Assembly (NCBI GenBank): GCA_039105265.1
Contig: JAPFFF010000001.1
Location: forward strand, 62,001 to 126,000
Direction of reading: 5' to 3'
From: Tritrichomonas musculus
Taxonomy: Eukaryota; Parabasalia; Tritrichomonadida; Tritrichomonadidae
DNA: 64,000 bases
Position 1 is the first letter of the stretch, and every line of letters starts with the position of its first letter. A model generated the notes under the pieces. The model was given only the letters and a program-made list of their open reading frames with translations. It did no database searches and had not been told where the DNA came from. The translations under genes and the position numbers were made by a program. Below are positions 46,867 to 57,500 of the stretch, one piece after another.

Positions 46867-46871
46867 AAAGG
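46867..46871. repeat. target site duplication (right) of Maverick
   Basis: AAAGG, identical to 24,456-24,460. Confidence 0.95.
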
Positions 46872-47343
46872 TTATATGACACAAAAATCAATGGAATTTT
46901 GGCTCCAAAACATAGTGGCACCATACGTTAAAGAAGTGAGGAATAAATTAAACGCTAATCACAAATGTGTCATTATTTGTGATAGCTGCTCATCTCATTT
47001 TTCTGATGAAGTGAGTGATATTTTGAAAGAAATTGGGAACATTGAAATAATTCCTATTCCACCTCATTCTTCTCATTTCACACAAATGCTCGATGCCACA
47101 ATTTTTGGGTCACTAAAAAGGAAATATTCATCGACTCCAAACGATTCATCATTGACATCCAGGTTCACAAAAAAATTAATTCGCATCAAGAAAGCATATG
47201 AATCAACAATGTCTCAGGAGTTAATCAAAAGTGGCTGGGAAGCAACTAGATTTAAAATTAATCTTGAAAAAGGAAAAGTAACAAGTGTCTCATTTAAAGA
47301 AGAGTTCAAAACTCGACTACGTTCTGAATGCAAGAAAACGTAA
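46872..47343 (+). pseudogene. pogo/CENP-B-type DDE transposase, 3' fragment
   Basis: About 157 codons, in phase with the fragment ending at 24,460 once the Maverick and one duplication copy are subtracted. Contains the second catalytic Asp in VIICDSCSSHFS and, 37 residues on, the third in FTQMLDATIFGSLK, after the IPPHSSH loop typical of pogo/DDE_1 transposases. Ends in a basic tail and TAA, 28 bp before the inverted arm. The DDE core itself is otherwise well kept, so the gene was probably recent when the Maverick entered. Confidence 0.87.
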
Positions 47344-47370
47344 TAAAATTACAAAAAAAGCATAATTTCT

Positions 47371-48225
47371 TTTCAAAAAATACTTAATATCATCATTTTT
47401 TAATAAAAACCATAATTAATATTAATAATACATAGTTTTAATCTATTTAATCTTATTTTTGATGAAATTTTTTTGATCGAATTCTATATCAGATTTTATG
47501 ATTTTCTCAATTTTTTTCATTTTTATATTTATATTTGTATTAATATATGCATAGCAATATGATTTTAAAATATATGAAATATCATATACCGCTACAAAAT
47601 GAGAAAAAAACAATTTTTATTACAAGAACGATCAAATTCAATTCAAAAAAATTGAATGATTCCCGCTTCCAAACCCACGTTCTCGGCCCAAACCGACGCC
47701 ACTATATTAAAATGGCAAGACAAGGTAATCAACACCATGGCCAAGGTAATCATCAAGATCAGCAAAATGACCAAAATGCTCAGGATCAAGGTCAGCAAGC
47801 AAATCAAGGTCAGCAAGCGAATCAAGGTCAGCAAGCGAATCAAGGTCAGCAAGCGAATCAAGGTCAGCAAGCGAATCAAGGTCAGCAAGCGAATCAAGGT
47901 CAGCAAGCAAATCAAGGCCAACAAGCAAATCAAGGTCAACAAGCAAATCAAGGTCAACAAGCAAATCAAGGTCAACAAGCAAATCAAGGTCAACAAGCAA
48001 ATCAACAGAGGCTCCCTCTTTTACAATTGATGCTGAATAATAACGATCAATATCAGGCTACGATAAATACTCAACACCAAGTTTTTCTTGGTATCGCTGA
48101 TGAGCTTGCTTCAATAAAAGATATTCAAAATCAAATCCTTCAAGAAATCCGATTTCAAAGAGATTATGGTCAACCTTCATCACCTACTACTAGATATATC
48201 TATAATTACTTGAATGATCTCAATT
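47371..48225 (+). repeat. right ~0.85-kb inverted arm
   Basis: Mirror of 21,169-22,020. Similarity ends at AATGATCTCAATT; beyond that the two sides differ completely. Confidence 0.85.
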
Positions 48226-48242
48226 ATAATTATGAAAATTAA
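47712..48242 (+). CDS. QGQQAN-repeat protein, truncated copy
   Basis: 176 aa from MARQGNQ. Identical to the copy at 20,953-21,681 through the repeats and the ELASIKDIQNQILQEIRFQ helix. It then diverges after NYLNDLN and stops within five codons, losing the 72-residue C-terminus. The loss coincides with the outer border of the inverted arm, so this copy is a by-product of the duplication and may not be functional. Confidence 0.55.
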   Translation: MARQGNQHHGQGNHQDQQNDQNAQDQGQQANQGQQANQGQQANQGQQANQGQQANQGQQANQGQQANQGQQANQGQQANQGQQANQGQQANQGQQANQQRLPLLQLMLNNNDQYQATINTQHQVFLGIADELASIKDIQNQILQEIRFQRDYGQPSSPTTRYIYNYLNDLNYNYEN

Positions 48243-48390
48243 ACGTATCATTAAAATTGACAAACTTCGTTTGATTTAATCAATCAAATAATTTTATGAT
48301 ATTTTAATGTATTTATTTAATGTTATATTTTAATGTAAATATTTTTGTATAAATTTATTTTTTTAATTCAATTTAAATAACCAAAAAATC

Positions 48391-50331
48391 ATGAATGACT
48401 TTTATGACACAAATGACTATTCAGATTATGAAAGCAATATTGATACCAATAATGAAAGTAGTGATGATGAGATTGATCCATTAATTGATGTTAATAATTT
48501 AAGTAATGTTTTACCAACGAATGAAGAAGCTAACGTGTCACTTGTAAAAAGTCCTGATGAAATCGACCATTTATCAATACCAGTTGAAACCTTCAATGAG
48601 CAAAATAAAGATCAACGAAAAGTCAAAAAATACTCACATGCTGATATTATCAAAGAATTAGTCAGAATTTATAGTAATAATTCATTGATCACAGGAAATG
48701 ATAAATGGATTCATGATTGTAAAAATGATGCTGAATTAGCAAATAAAATTAATGATGAAATTGAACAATTAATAAAGGATAAAAAACGTGTATCATCGTG
48801 TTATATTTTGAATGATGAGCACATTAATTTTTTCATGAATAATCATTCATTATGTGAAACTATTGATGACATCCTTGATTTATTCTATTATCATTTTGGT
48901 ATTCATGATACATATATACATACAAATCATTTATACTTTAATAATATCAATAAAGATTATAACTTAATGTCAGATGTCAAAAATTGGTTAAATGGTCTAA
49001 TCTTTATGCTTGAACGATTTATTAGTATTAATTATTCTAACGCTACATTTCATTTTAAGATATCACCAGCGTTGAATGCAAGTACTAAATATTCGCATGA
49101 TTTATTTAACAATAACTTTGAATATTACACCAAGAATCAAGAACGAATTTATGAAAAACGCGGTTCCCCACCGACTGGACCTAATGGCGAAGTGTATCAA
49201 GTTCTTGTGAAGTTATGGTATTCATCTGTTGATAGTTTAATATTACCTTCACTTTGGTCACCATTATCAAAAGAAATTACCATTAAAGATAAACCAACAG
49301 TATATAATGCTGTACTAGAAGAAACGCAATATTCCAACGTGAAATTAATAAAATTATATAATGATGTGCTTGATGAAAGAATACAACGATTATTTAATCA
49401 TTACATTGAAAATTGTTATGAGGATCCTTCTATTTACGTGGTTGTCGTTTTCGGATATGATGAAGATAAAGATCAATTTTTCATATATTCATCAAATGAT
49501 GCACCATATGATAAAGGATATAATTATCAATATTTTCAATCATCAGCAAAGTTTCAAGAAGCCGTAAATTTTAGTAAACGCCTATATTTAAGTAATGAAA
49601 AGCATAAAGGACAAATACATCCATATTGTTATGAAAATGTGAAACAATATTTGGCACAATATAACATTGAATTATTAAATGAAGAACCAAAACCAACCGA
49701 ATATTGGTATGCACTAAAATATGTTAAGTTTTACTTTGGGAGCAAATTACGGATTAAACAACCTCGATATCTTAAGAAATTTTTTGAGAAACATGGAACA
49801 ATTGATTATATTGATGTTAGCGAAATATTTGAAAATGCTGAAATTGAGAAATTTGGATATGAAATTGAATTAACTTTGAAGAATGAAGATATTGAATTAA
49901 TAGATAATGATCCTTCGTGTCAAATGTTTTGGTTTAAAATTGGTGGGAATGAATTTGAGGCAACATATGATGAATGGGTTAATCATAGCATACCTAATTT
50001 TGAATTAATCAAAAAAGTTGTGACAGCATTAAAGAATGAAAATTGTGTTATTATTTCTGAATTTATTAATGAATCGACACCATTTATATACTTATATAAT
50101 AATAAAGAATATGAAATAACATGGAAAAAATGGCGTGATTGTGTTCGTCCTCATAAGAATAACCGATTAACTCATGAAAACGTAAAGCAAATATTAGCAA
50201 ATGAAAATTGTGAATTAATTAGCACTTATAAAAACTTAAAGAGTGTAATTACATATATTTATGATGGTCAGCAATATTCAGTCAGATTTGACCACTGGAA
50301 AAATAGACATCAAAGACCACATTTAAAATAA
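48391..50331 (+). CDS. 646-aa orphan protein of the outer element
   Basis: No family recognised. Acidic disordered first ~90 residues, then a Tyr/Asn-rich alpha/beta region with SPPTGPNGEVYQVLVKLWY and a VVVVFGYDEDKDQFFIY strand pair. The last ~170 residues hold three degenerate repeats of ~50 residues, each with a Cys/Ile-rich strand, then Y.......Y...W..W (ATYDEWVNH, EITWKKWRDCVRPH, SVRFDHWKNRHQRPH). That pattern resembles small DNA-binding repeat modules in large-virus nucleases but lacks their cysteines. It ends 2.7 kb from the element border. A replication or DNA-binding role is only a guess. Confidence 0.6.
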   Translation: MNDFYDTNDYSDYESNIDTNNESSDDEIDPLIDVNNLSNVLPTNEEANVSLVKSPDEIDHLSIPVETFNEQNKDQRKVKKYSHADIIKELVRIYSNNSLITGNDKWIHDCKNDAELANKINDEIEQLIKDKKRVSSCYILNDEHINFFMNNHSLCETIDDILDLFYYHFGIHDTYIHTNHLYFNNINKDYNLMSDVKNWLNGLIFMLERFISINYSNATFHFKISPALNASTKYSHDLFNNNFEYYTKNQERIYEKRGSPPTGPNGEVYQVLVKLWYSSVDSLILPSLWSPLSKEITIKDKPTVYNAVLEETQYSNVKLIKLYNDVLDERIQRLFNHYIENCYEDPSIYVVVVFGYDEDKDQFFIYSSNDAPYDKGYNYQYFQSSAKFQEAVNFSKRLYLSNEKHKGQIHPYCYENVKQYLAQYNIELLNEEPKPTEYWYALKYVKFYFGSKLRIKQPRYLKKFFEKHGTIDYIDVSEIFENAEIEKFGYEIELTLKNEDIELIDNDPSCQMFWFKIGGNEFEATYDEWVNHSIPNFELIKKVVTALKNENCVIISEFINESTPFIYLYNNKEYEITWKKWRDCVRPHKNNRLTHENVKQILANENCELISTYKNLKSVITYIYDGQQYSVRFDHWKNRHQRPHLK

Positions 50332-51630
50332 AATATTAATGTATTTTATTTATATAAATATTAATGAATAATTCTTATATTTTTATTTATGATAAAATAA
50401 GTGATTAATAAATGAATGATATTTATGAAATCAATGATGAAAGAGGTATTCATGTAGAGAATTCGTCGATAAAATTTTAAATAAAACATTTTATATTTTT
50501 TGATATTTTATAATTTGATTATATAATGATTTGTATAATTCTTTGAGCCTCCATTTTCAAGATATGAATTTAATATATTTTTGTGAGTATAAATAACTTT
50601 ACTTCTGAATTTTTATAATTTCAATAGAAATATAAAAATATAATTATTTATTAATAAATATGCATTATATGTGATTATTAATATTCAAATTAGTTAATAC
50701 ATATATTATTAGTTTATATTTAAAATTAATTTGTATTTTTAACTTTTATAATTAAGAAATATATAGATTAGATATAATTATTTTTCAATATTTTAGGAAC
50801 GATCATTTTATACAAATTAATAAATAATCAATTGAATTTATAATCATCTTTTTTTTGAAAAAATATTTATTCTCTCAATATTATATTACAATTTAATTAA
50901 TAAACATAGAAACTTTTCAGATGAATTGAATTAAATTATCGTAAAAAATTATAATTTTATAACTAATATTTTGCATTTTATAATTAATGAACTATGATTT
51001 TTTTTATTTTTTATTATTATTCAATGTAATTAAATTATTGTTATCAAAGTTAATTCAAGAGAACATAAATATTTAAAAAAAGTTTTTCTCATTTTTTTGA
51101 TTTTGGCATTTTGCACCAATAAAATTAATAATATAAAGTAAAATCAACATTTCTCAAAAATGAGCGCATAGCCAATATATTCCATTCTCAACTGAATAAT
51201 TCAGATTAAGCCAAAACATATACATAAAATATATAAAAATTTAACGAGCGAATTTTTAAATATTCTACTTTTTTGCAAAAAAATTCATTTTCAAATTTTA
51301 AAATCTTCATTATTTTTACATATAAAACAAAGAACAAAATTTTAAGTCTCACAATAAATTATAGTACTAATAAATTACCTTTATTATTTTAAATATCTGG
51401 CATATATTTTAAATTGAGTAAAAATATCAAGATATTAGGAAAAAAATTTTTAACATTATTTTTTCAAAAAATCATGCTTAATACAATCTCCACAGGTAAG
51501 AAATTTGTTTCTCTTAATCTGAGTCTTCAAAACTTTAAATTGGCTGAAAAAATGCAATTATAAAAATTATCAAAGACGTTAAGTCACCTCACATGAATAC
51601 CTCTATGATGAAGATTTATTAGTAAAAGTT
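50332..51630. other. 1.3-kb AT-rich region without genes
   Basis: Extremely AT-rich, with many stop codons in all frames and no tandem repeat, inverted repeat or RNA gene that I can see. It may hold decayed coding sequence, since the next small ORF starts abruptly after it. Confidence 0.5.
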
Positions 51631-51879
51631 ATGAAAGAGTTGATAAATCGAAATGATATAAAAATATTAAGGAGATTATTAATAAAAAATAAATTTTGCA
51701 ATGAATTGAACACACGAAAATTAAATCAAGAAATACAGGTAAAAGATTATAAATTCACAAAGCGAAACGGAATTATGACATTTGTGAAATCACAATATCG
51801 AGCAGTAAAAGATAAACTTGATTGTGAGGTGAGCAAATTAATAAATGACATTTTACAAGGAAATGAAATTAAACAATGA
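51631..51879 (+). CDS. small basic ORF, possible gene remnant
   Basis: 82 aa, Lys/Asn/Arg-rich (IKILRRLLIKNKF, FVKSQYRAVKDKLDCEV). Not recognised. An ATG start and helical, non-repetitive content favour coding, but it could be the 3' remnant of a larger gene. Confidence 0.35.
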   Translation: MKELINRNDIKILRRLLIKNKFCNELNTRKLNQEIQVKDYKFTKRNGIMTFVKSQYRAVKDKLDCEVSKLINDILQGNEIKQ

Positions 51880-52008
51880 ATGAGATTATATGAAATCATT
51901 TAATATAATTTGATAATAATGAAAATTTAATGATTACATTTATTATCATTTAAATGTAACTGGTATTGAATGAAACATATTATAAATATAAATTAAGTTA
52001 TTATATAA

Positions 52009-52521
52009 ATGTATAATTTATTATTTTTATTGTATATCAAAGCTATAACGTTAATGATTAATTACGTGAAGCCAAAACATGAAATCAATGCAGAAATGTT
52101 TAAAGAACCATTGATGAAAACCATAGCTGAAAGTTCCACTGATTCACAAAATGATAATGAAGAAGTAACTGATACACAAATAATCCTTGATCCTAAAACC
52201 AAGGATATATTTAACAAGCAAGAAATGAAACGTTTAAAATGGAATGCATACATGAGAAAATATAATGAACGAAAAAAACATGAACGCGAAGAAAGGCTAA
52301 ATAAAGTCCTGATTAATTTTAAGAATAATGAAAAATTATATGACGTGAATGAAGTAAATGATATAATAAATAATTTTGTGATTATTGGTGAGAAAATTTA
52401 TATTGCATATGCTAATTACTTTGATCCATCCTTAACGAATGAAATTAATTTAAATGCTAATGATTTAATTAAATATTGTCAATTATTACAGAATGCAATA
52501 TTATCATTAATAAATACATAA
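52009..52521 (+). CDS. basic-helix protein of the outer element
   Basis: 170 aa; a second ATG at codon 16 (MINYVKPKHE) is an equally good start. Acidic Ser/Asp-rich segment, then a basic helix (KRLKWNAYMRKYNERKKHE) and a helical C-terminus (YDVNEVNDIINNFVIIGEKI). The basic helix resembles that of the Maverick protein at 41,625 (a YxERKKxE core), which suggests a related DNA-binding role. It is the last gene before the right terminal repeat. Confidence 0.5.
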   Translation: MYNLLFLLYIKAITLMINYVKPKHEINAEMFKEPLMKTIAESSTDSQNDNEEVTDTQIILDPKTKDIFNKQEMKRLKWNAYMRKYNERKKHEREERLNKVLINFKNNEKLYDVNEVNDIINNFVIIGEKIYIAYANYFDPSLTNEINLNANDLIKYCQLLQNAILSLINT

Positions 52522-52539
52522 AATGATAACATGGCTTAA

Positions 52540-52827
52540 ATAGTAGTCAAAAACATTTATGAACTCATTGAAGCATTAAATAATAAACTTATTTTTGAAT
52601 CATTTATGACTACACCGAAGTTTTATAAAATGATATCATTTATGAATGAATTATGATTTTCATTTATGAATCGTAATTTAAAATTCATTTATGAATCAGT
52701 TTATGAACTCATTAATTAATCATTCATGATCTCATTGATGCATTATAAAATGATATTATTTATGAATAGATTTATGAACTTATTAATGAATCATCCATGT
52801 TCTCATTGAAGCTTTAAAAAATGATAC
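52540..52827. repeat. right subterminal repeats of outer element
   Basis: Three or four degenerate ~100-bp units of the form ATGATA.CATTTATGAAT...ATGAACTCATT. Related in words, not in order, to 20,533-20,952. Confidence 0.7.
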
Positions 52828-53073
52828 CATTTATAAATGATTTATGATTTTCATTTCTGGCTCGCTAATTTAAACTCATTTTTCGTCATTTAGAAATATG
52901 ATAATGAATAAATTGATGACTGAATATATGAACTCACACAATATATTATAAAACGTTACCATTTATGAATGAATTATGATTTTCATTTCTGGCTCGCTAA
53001 TTTAAGTCAAATTTGGCCTTGGGGTGATTTCAGCGAATATCTCCCTACTAAAACTTATCATATATTCACTACT
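52828..53073 (-). repeat. right terminal inverted repeat of outer element
   Basis: Mirror of 20,287-20,532, ending in TTCACTACT. Confidence 0.9.
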
Positions 53074-53078
53074 TTTCC
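53074..53078. repeat. target site duplication (right) of outer element
   Basis: TTTCC, matching 20,282-20,286. Confidence 0.8.
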
Positions 53079-53217
53079 GAACATTATTCATGCTTTTAAT
53101 TAGAATTATGGAGTAAAATTTTTTATGATCTCAAAAAAATCTATTTTTCTCTCCCCTTAATTAAACACCCTATAAAAATCTGACAAAATTGTACGTTTAA
53201 TAAAATTTTGTATTAAA

Positions 53218-53817
53218 ATGAGCTCACCTGAAGAATTAAGGAACAGAGCTGAAGCAGCAAGAAAGGGAAAAAATTATACACAGGCAGCTGATTTATATAG
53301 CGATTTACTTGCTGAAGTTTATAGTGATGACAAAGATTTATCAGTACAAGTATGCAAAGATTTAGTTCATTACGGCGAATGCCTCTTAAATACAGGCGAA
53401 AATGATGAAGATACATTTGAAACAATTTGGGAGGTACTCGAAAATGCACGTGTTGGATATGAAAAGATGAAAGAAGAAGATAGGCCAGCTGAAGGATTAA
53501 TTGATGTTCATGAATTATTAGGCGAACTTTCTTTAAAGAGACTTGATCTTGAAGAAGCAGTATCACAATACCAACAATCAAGTGAATTAGCGTTAGCAAA
53601 TCCAAATTTATCATGGAGAATTCCATTAAATTCATTATTTATGAAAGCAACAGCTTTAAATTATTTAGGTAAACTTCCTGAGTACAGAGATGCTTTAGAT
53701 AAAGCTATCAACTTTATTGATGAAGAAAAAGCAAAACCGAAAAATGCAGCAGATATCAAAGCAATGGATGAAATTCGGGCTGATTTTGTTAATCGTCGTG
53801 AAAATATCAGACCTTAA
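53218..53817 (+). CDS. NASP: NASP/Sim3/Hif1-type histone chaperone (SHNi-TPR)
   Basis: 199 aa. Family members bind histone H3-H4 and deliver them to chromatin. TPR helices: ELRNRAEAARKGKNYTQAADLYSDLL; then VHYGECLLNTGEND, TIWEVLENARVGYEKM (the usual WE.LE.AR..YEK signature), and DVHELLGELSLKRLDLEEAVSQY with the SHNi-type helix. It lacks the long acidic insert of the animal protein and the basic C-terminal tail, so it is a compact version. Its start is 139 bp from the outer element, which separated it from the divergent BEACH gene. Confidence 0.8.
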   Translation: MSSPEELRNRAEAARKGKNYTQAADLYSDLLAEVYSDDKDLSVQVCKDLVHYGECLLNTGENDEDTFETIWEVLENARVGYEKMKEEDRPAEGLIDVHELLGELSLKRLDLEEAVSQYQQSSELALANPNLSWRIPLNSLFMKATALNYLGKLPEYRDALDKAINFIDEEKAKPKNAADIKAMDEIRADFVNRRENIRP

Positions 53818-54510
53818 AAAAAAAAAAGATTTTTAAGATTATATAGTCAACCAAATAAATATTGAAAAAATTAAATTTTACATAATCTCGCTATCTTAAT
53901 TTTTGAGGACAAAATTGATTTTTACAGAATTTTTATATTTTAGTTTTTCTTGATATAGCCATTAACTTTTCTGGCTAAAGATTTAGGAATCAGTATTAGT
54001 TTATTAAAAAATGAAAAATTATTCAAAAAGTTATTTACATTCAATTTTTGATAAAATTATTAAAAAAATTTCATAGATATATAAAAATAAACATTAGTTT
54101 ATTAAAAAATTTCATAGATATATAAAAATAAATTTTTCTCCAATTTATTAAATTGACACATAATAATATTTTTTTATTGATATATTCTATATTCTTTTTT
54201 CATTATTCAATTTGTATACAAATGAATACATATTGAATTTTTGAATTCAAAAATTTTATTAAAATTTTGAATTTTATGTAGATATCTGAAAATGAAGAAA
54301 TTGTTTTAAAAATGCATTTATTTTGTTTAATAAGAATTAAAATATAATTTATTTAATAATTAAAATAATAATTTATCTATTTATATATGTATTTAGTAAA
54401 TTAATATGCTATTTACGATAAAAAACTTAAGATATAATATTTTTATATTTTCATATTTTTTTTGATGTTTCAAAAATCATTTCATTTTTTTATTTCGTAG
54501 AATATATTTT
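53818..54510. other. AT-rich intergenic region
   Basis: 693 bp. A ~40-bp phrase (TTTCATAGATATATAAAAATAAA with a preceding ATTAGTTTATTAAAAA) is repeated in tandem at 54,000-54,140. Nothing else is seen. Confidence 0.5.
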
Positions 54511-57500
54511 ATGAGTAGTTTATTAAAAGTCGATGATAATTGGATCCCTTTACAGGTCAAAGTATTTTCACGATGGGTATCTAGTCATTTACGCAATATT
54601 GATGATCAAAATGTCACAGATATAACAAAAGATCTATCAAACGGTGTTGCCTTAGTTGAACTAGCTACAGAACTTACCAAAAAGAAACCTTTAAGACAAT
54701 GGTGCCAGGCACCAAAAAGGAATGTCGATATGGTTCAAAACTGTGATCTAGCTATTGATATGTTCACGAAAGATGGAGTCAAACTTGTTGGAATTTCAGG
54801 TAAAGATATCAACGATAGCAATCAAAAACTGATTCTCGGTTTGATTTGGACTTTAATTTTATATTATTCTATTGGAAAATCTGTAAATTATAATAATCCC
54901 ATTCAAAAAACAGTAAAAGTCAACAATAATTTCAACGATTTTAAACCAGTTCTTCCTCATGATGATGATAGTAAAAATGCATTATTATCATGGGCAATTG
55001 GAAGAACTTCAAACTATCCAAACATTCACGATTTTGTTCCTTTCGATTTATCACTTTGTGCATTATTGGATTCCTATGTTCCAGAAAAGATCAATTATTA
55101 CCAATTAGATCCCAATAATTCTCGCCATAATTCCTGCCTTGCAATTGAAGTAATGAACGATCTCGGAATTCCAGTATATGTTTTCCCAGATGAACTTGCT
55201 AGGTTTAACGATAGTGTTGATGAAAAAACATTATTAACACAATTATCTGCTGCCAAAGTTGTTTTAGATCGATATCAAAAAATAAATGTACATAAACAGC
55301 CAATACATGAAAGGGATATTCTTTTAGATGAAAAGCAAGACTTTGATTCTGATTCAAATCAGGATGATGTTGAACGTCTAACAAAGGAATTAGAAGAAGC
55401 CAGAGCAGTAGCAGCCAAAACTAAAGAAGAAAACATGAAGTTATCCCATGCATTAGCTGTTGCAGAGGCAGAAATTGAAAACCAAAAACAAGCAAACAAT
55501 CATAATGAAAAAGAAATAAATAAATTGATTGAATCTCAAAAACAATCAGATAAGGAAAGTAAGCAATTAAAAGAAGCTTTATCAGATAAGGAGATGGAAT
55601 TACGTGCAGAACAATGGGAAAAATCAAAAGTTGAAACGGAAGTCAATGAATTATCACAAACAATTAATAAGATGAGAACAGATGCTGAAATACAACAAGA
55701 AGATAAAAAGAAGGCAAACGATGAAGTTCAAAAATTATTAAAAGCTGCTAATGATGATGCAGAAAACAGTAGAAAGAAATTAAGGGAAGAATTGGTAGCC
55801 GTTCAAACAGAAAAAGATAAACTTTTGTTACAACAAAATGTATTAGTAAAGAAAATCAGCGATTTCAAGAAACAAAAAGAATTTTTATCGAAAGCATTGA
55901 AAGATGTTCAAGAGGAAAAAGAATCAGCAGAAAAAGAGGTTTCACGCTTAACAAAAGATGCTGATGAGCATCATGGTAACAGCAAATTTATTGAGGAACA
56001 ATTAAAAGCAGCTAGAAAAGAAAAAGACAAATTAGAATCACAAATTGCTTCATTAAAGAAACAAATCGATGATTTAAAGAATGAAAATCAGTTGTATGCC
56101 AAAGCATTAAAGAACATACAAGAAGAAAAAGAAGCTGCCGAAGATGAGGTTTCAAGATTAACTAAAGAAGCTCATTCTACTGGCTCTGCACAAGATGCAA
56201 GGCGTTTACAAAATGAATTAAAGATTGCTGAATCAGGAAGGAAGAAAGCAGAAGCTGATCTTTCCATTTTATCACAAAAACTAGATCAAATAATGAATGA
56301 TAGAGAATTGTTAGCAAATACATTAAGAAAGGTTCAGGTTGATAAAGAAAAAGCTGAATCAGAAGTTGATCGTTTATCAAGAGCAGTTGTTGAAGCTGAA
56401 GCAAGAATTGCTTTATTAGAGAAATCTTTGGAAGATTCACAAAAAGAAGTCGAATCACACAAGCAAGCTCATGAATTCACCCAAGTCAACAACAATAATC
56501 TATCACAAGCTTATGATGAATTACAAGAAGCAATGGATGCCAAGATCAGTGATCTTGAAGGACAAGTTGAATGGATCAATGCTGAAAAATCGGAAGTTGA
56601 ATCAGATGCAGCTGTCTTAGCCAAAGCTTTGAGAGATGCAGGCCGAGAAAAAGAGAAAGATGAAGAAGAAATTGGAAGATTATCACGAGCCGTTGTTGAA
56701 GCTGAAGCACGAAATGCACTTTTGCAAAAATCATTACAAGATTCTCAAAAACAAGTTGTTGATTTACAAGAAGAATTATATTGGACAAATGATCAAAACA
56801 ATGAAATGGGACAAGATACAACAGTATTATCAAATGCACTAACAAAGAAAGAAAATGAAGTCAAACAATTGGCAAACGATAATTTCGAAGCTAGGCAATA
56901 CGCATCCGTTTTAACCAAGCAATTAGCTCGTACTAAAAATGAAATTCAACGTCAAAAAGAAGAGAAAGTCAATGCACAGCAAAAAGCTATTTATCTTTCA
57001 GAAAATCTAGATAGAGCAGCAGCAGAATCTAGAGGAAATGCCCAAATGAGTTCAGTTGTTTTATCTAACGTATATAATGAGATTGAACGATCAAGAGCTG
57101 TTGCACAAACTTACTCAAATGCTTTAGATGAGGCTTTAGTTCAACTTCAAGACAAATCAGATGAAAATGCTGCAGCTAAACAAGAAATAAGAAACTTATC
57201 AAATGAATTACAAGAAGCGGACGATGAAGTTAGTCGATTGACTAAAGCTTGGCAGTACACAAAAAGTAAATATATGAGACAATCTGAAGAATTAAACAGT
57301 GTTACAAATGAAGCAGAATTGTTTGCTCAATCTTATTCAAACGCATTAGAAGAACTAGAAAATGAAAAAAGAGCAAGAGAAGAAGCCGAAAAAGAAGTTC
57401 AAAGATTGAATAATGAACTTGATCATGCTAATGATGATATTGATATGTTAAACGAAAATTTGGCTGACACCGAAATAGAGAGAGACTCTCTTAAAAATTC

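Larger units (their letters stand above)
20287..53073. mobile_element. outer composite element with 246-bp terminal inverted repeats
   Basis: A 32.8-kb insertion bounded by inverted repeats that start AGTAGTGAATATATG and match with one visible mismatch over ~246 bp, flanked by a TTTCC duplication. Without the inner Maverick and the 1.54-kb insertion it is about 8.8 kb. Its own cargo is the QGQQAN-repeat gene, a pogo-type transposase gene (possibly a further inserted element), a 646-aa orphan and two small ORFs. AG...CT termini and a 5-bp duplication resemble Mavericks, yet no integrase, PolB or capsid gene lies outside the inner element. It may be a degenerate or non-autonomous Maverick relative, or an undescribed family. 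Confidence 0.8.

Noticed and set aside
50332-51630. tRNA or other RNA genes in the AT-rich gap
   Set aside because: No cloverleaf-like arms, box A/B-type words or GC-rich stems seen.
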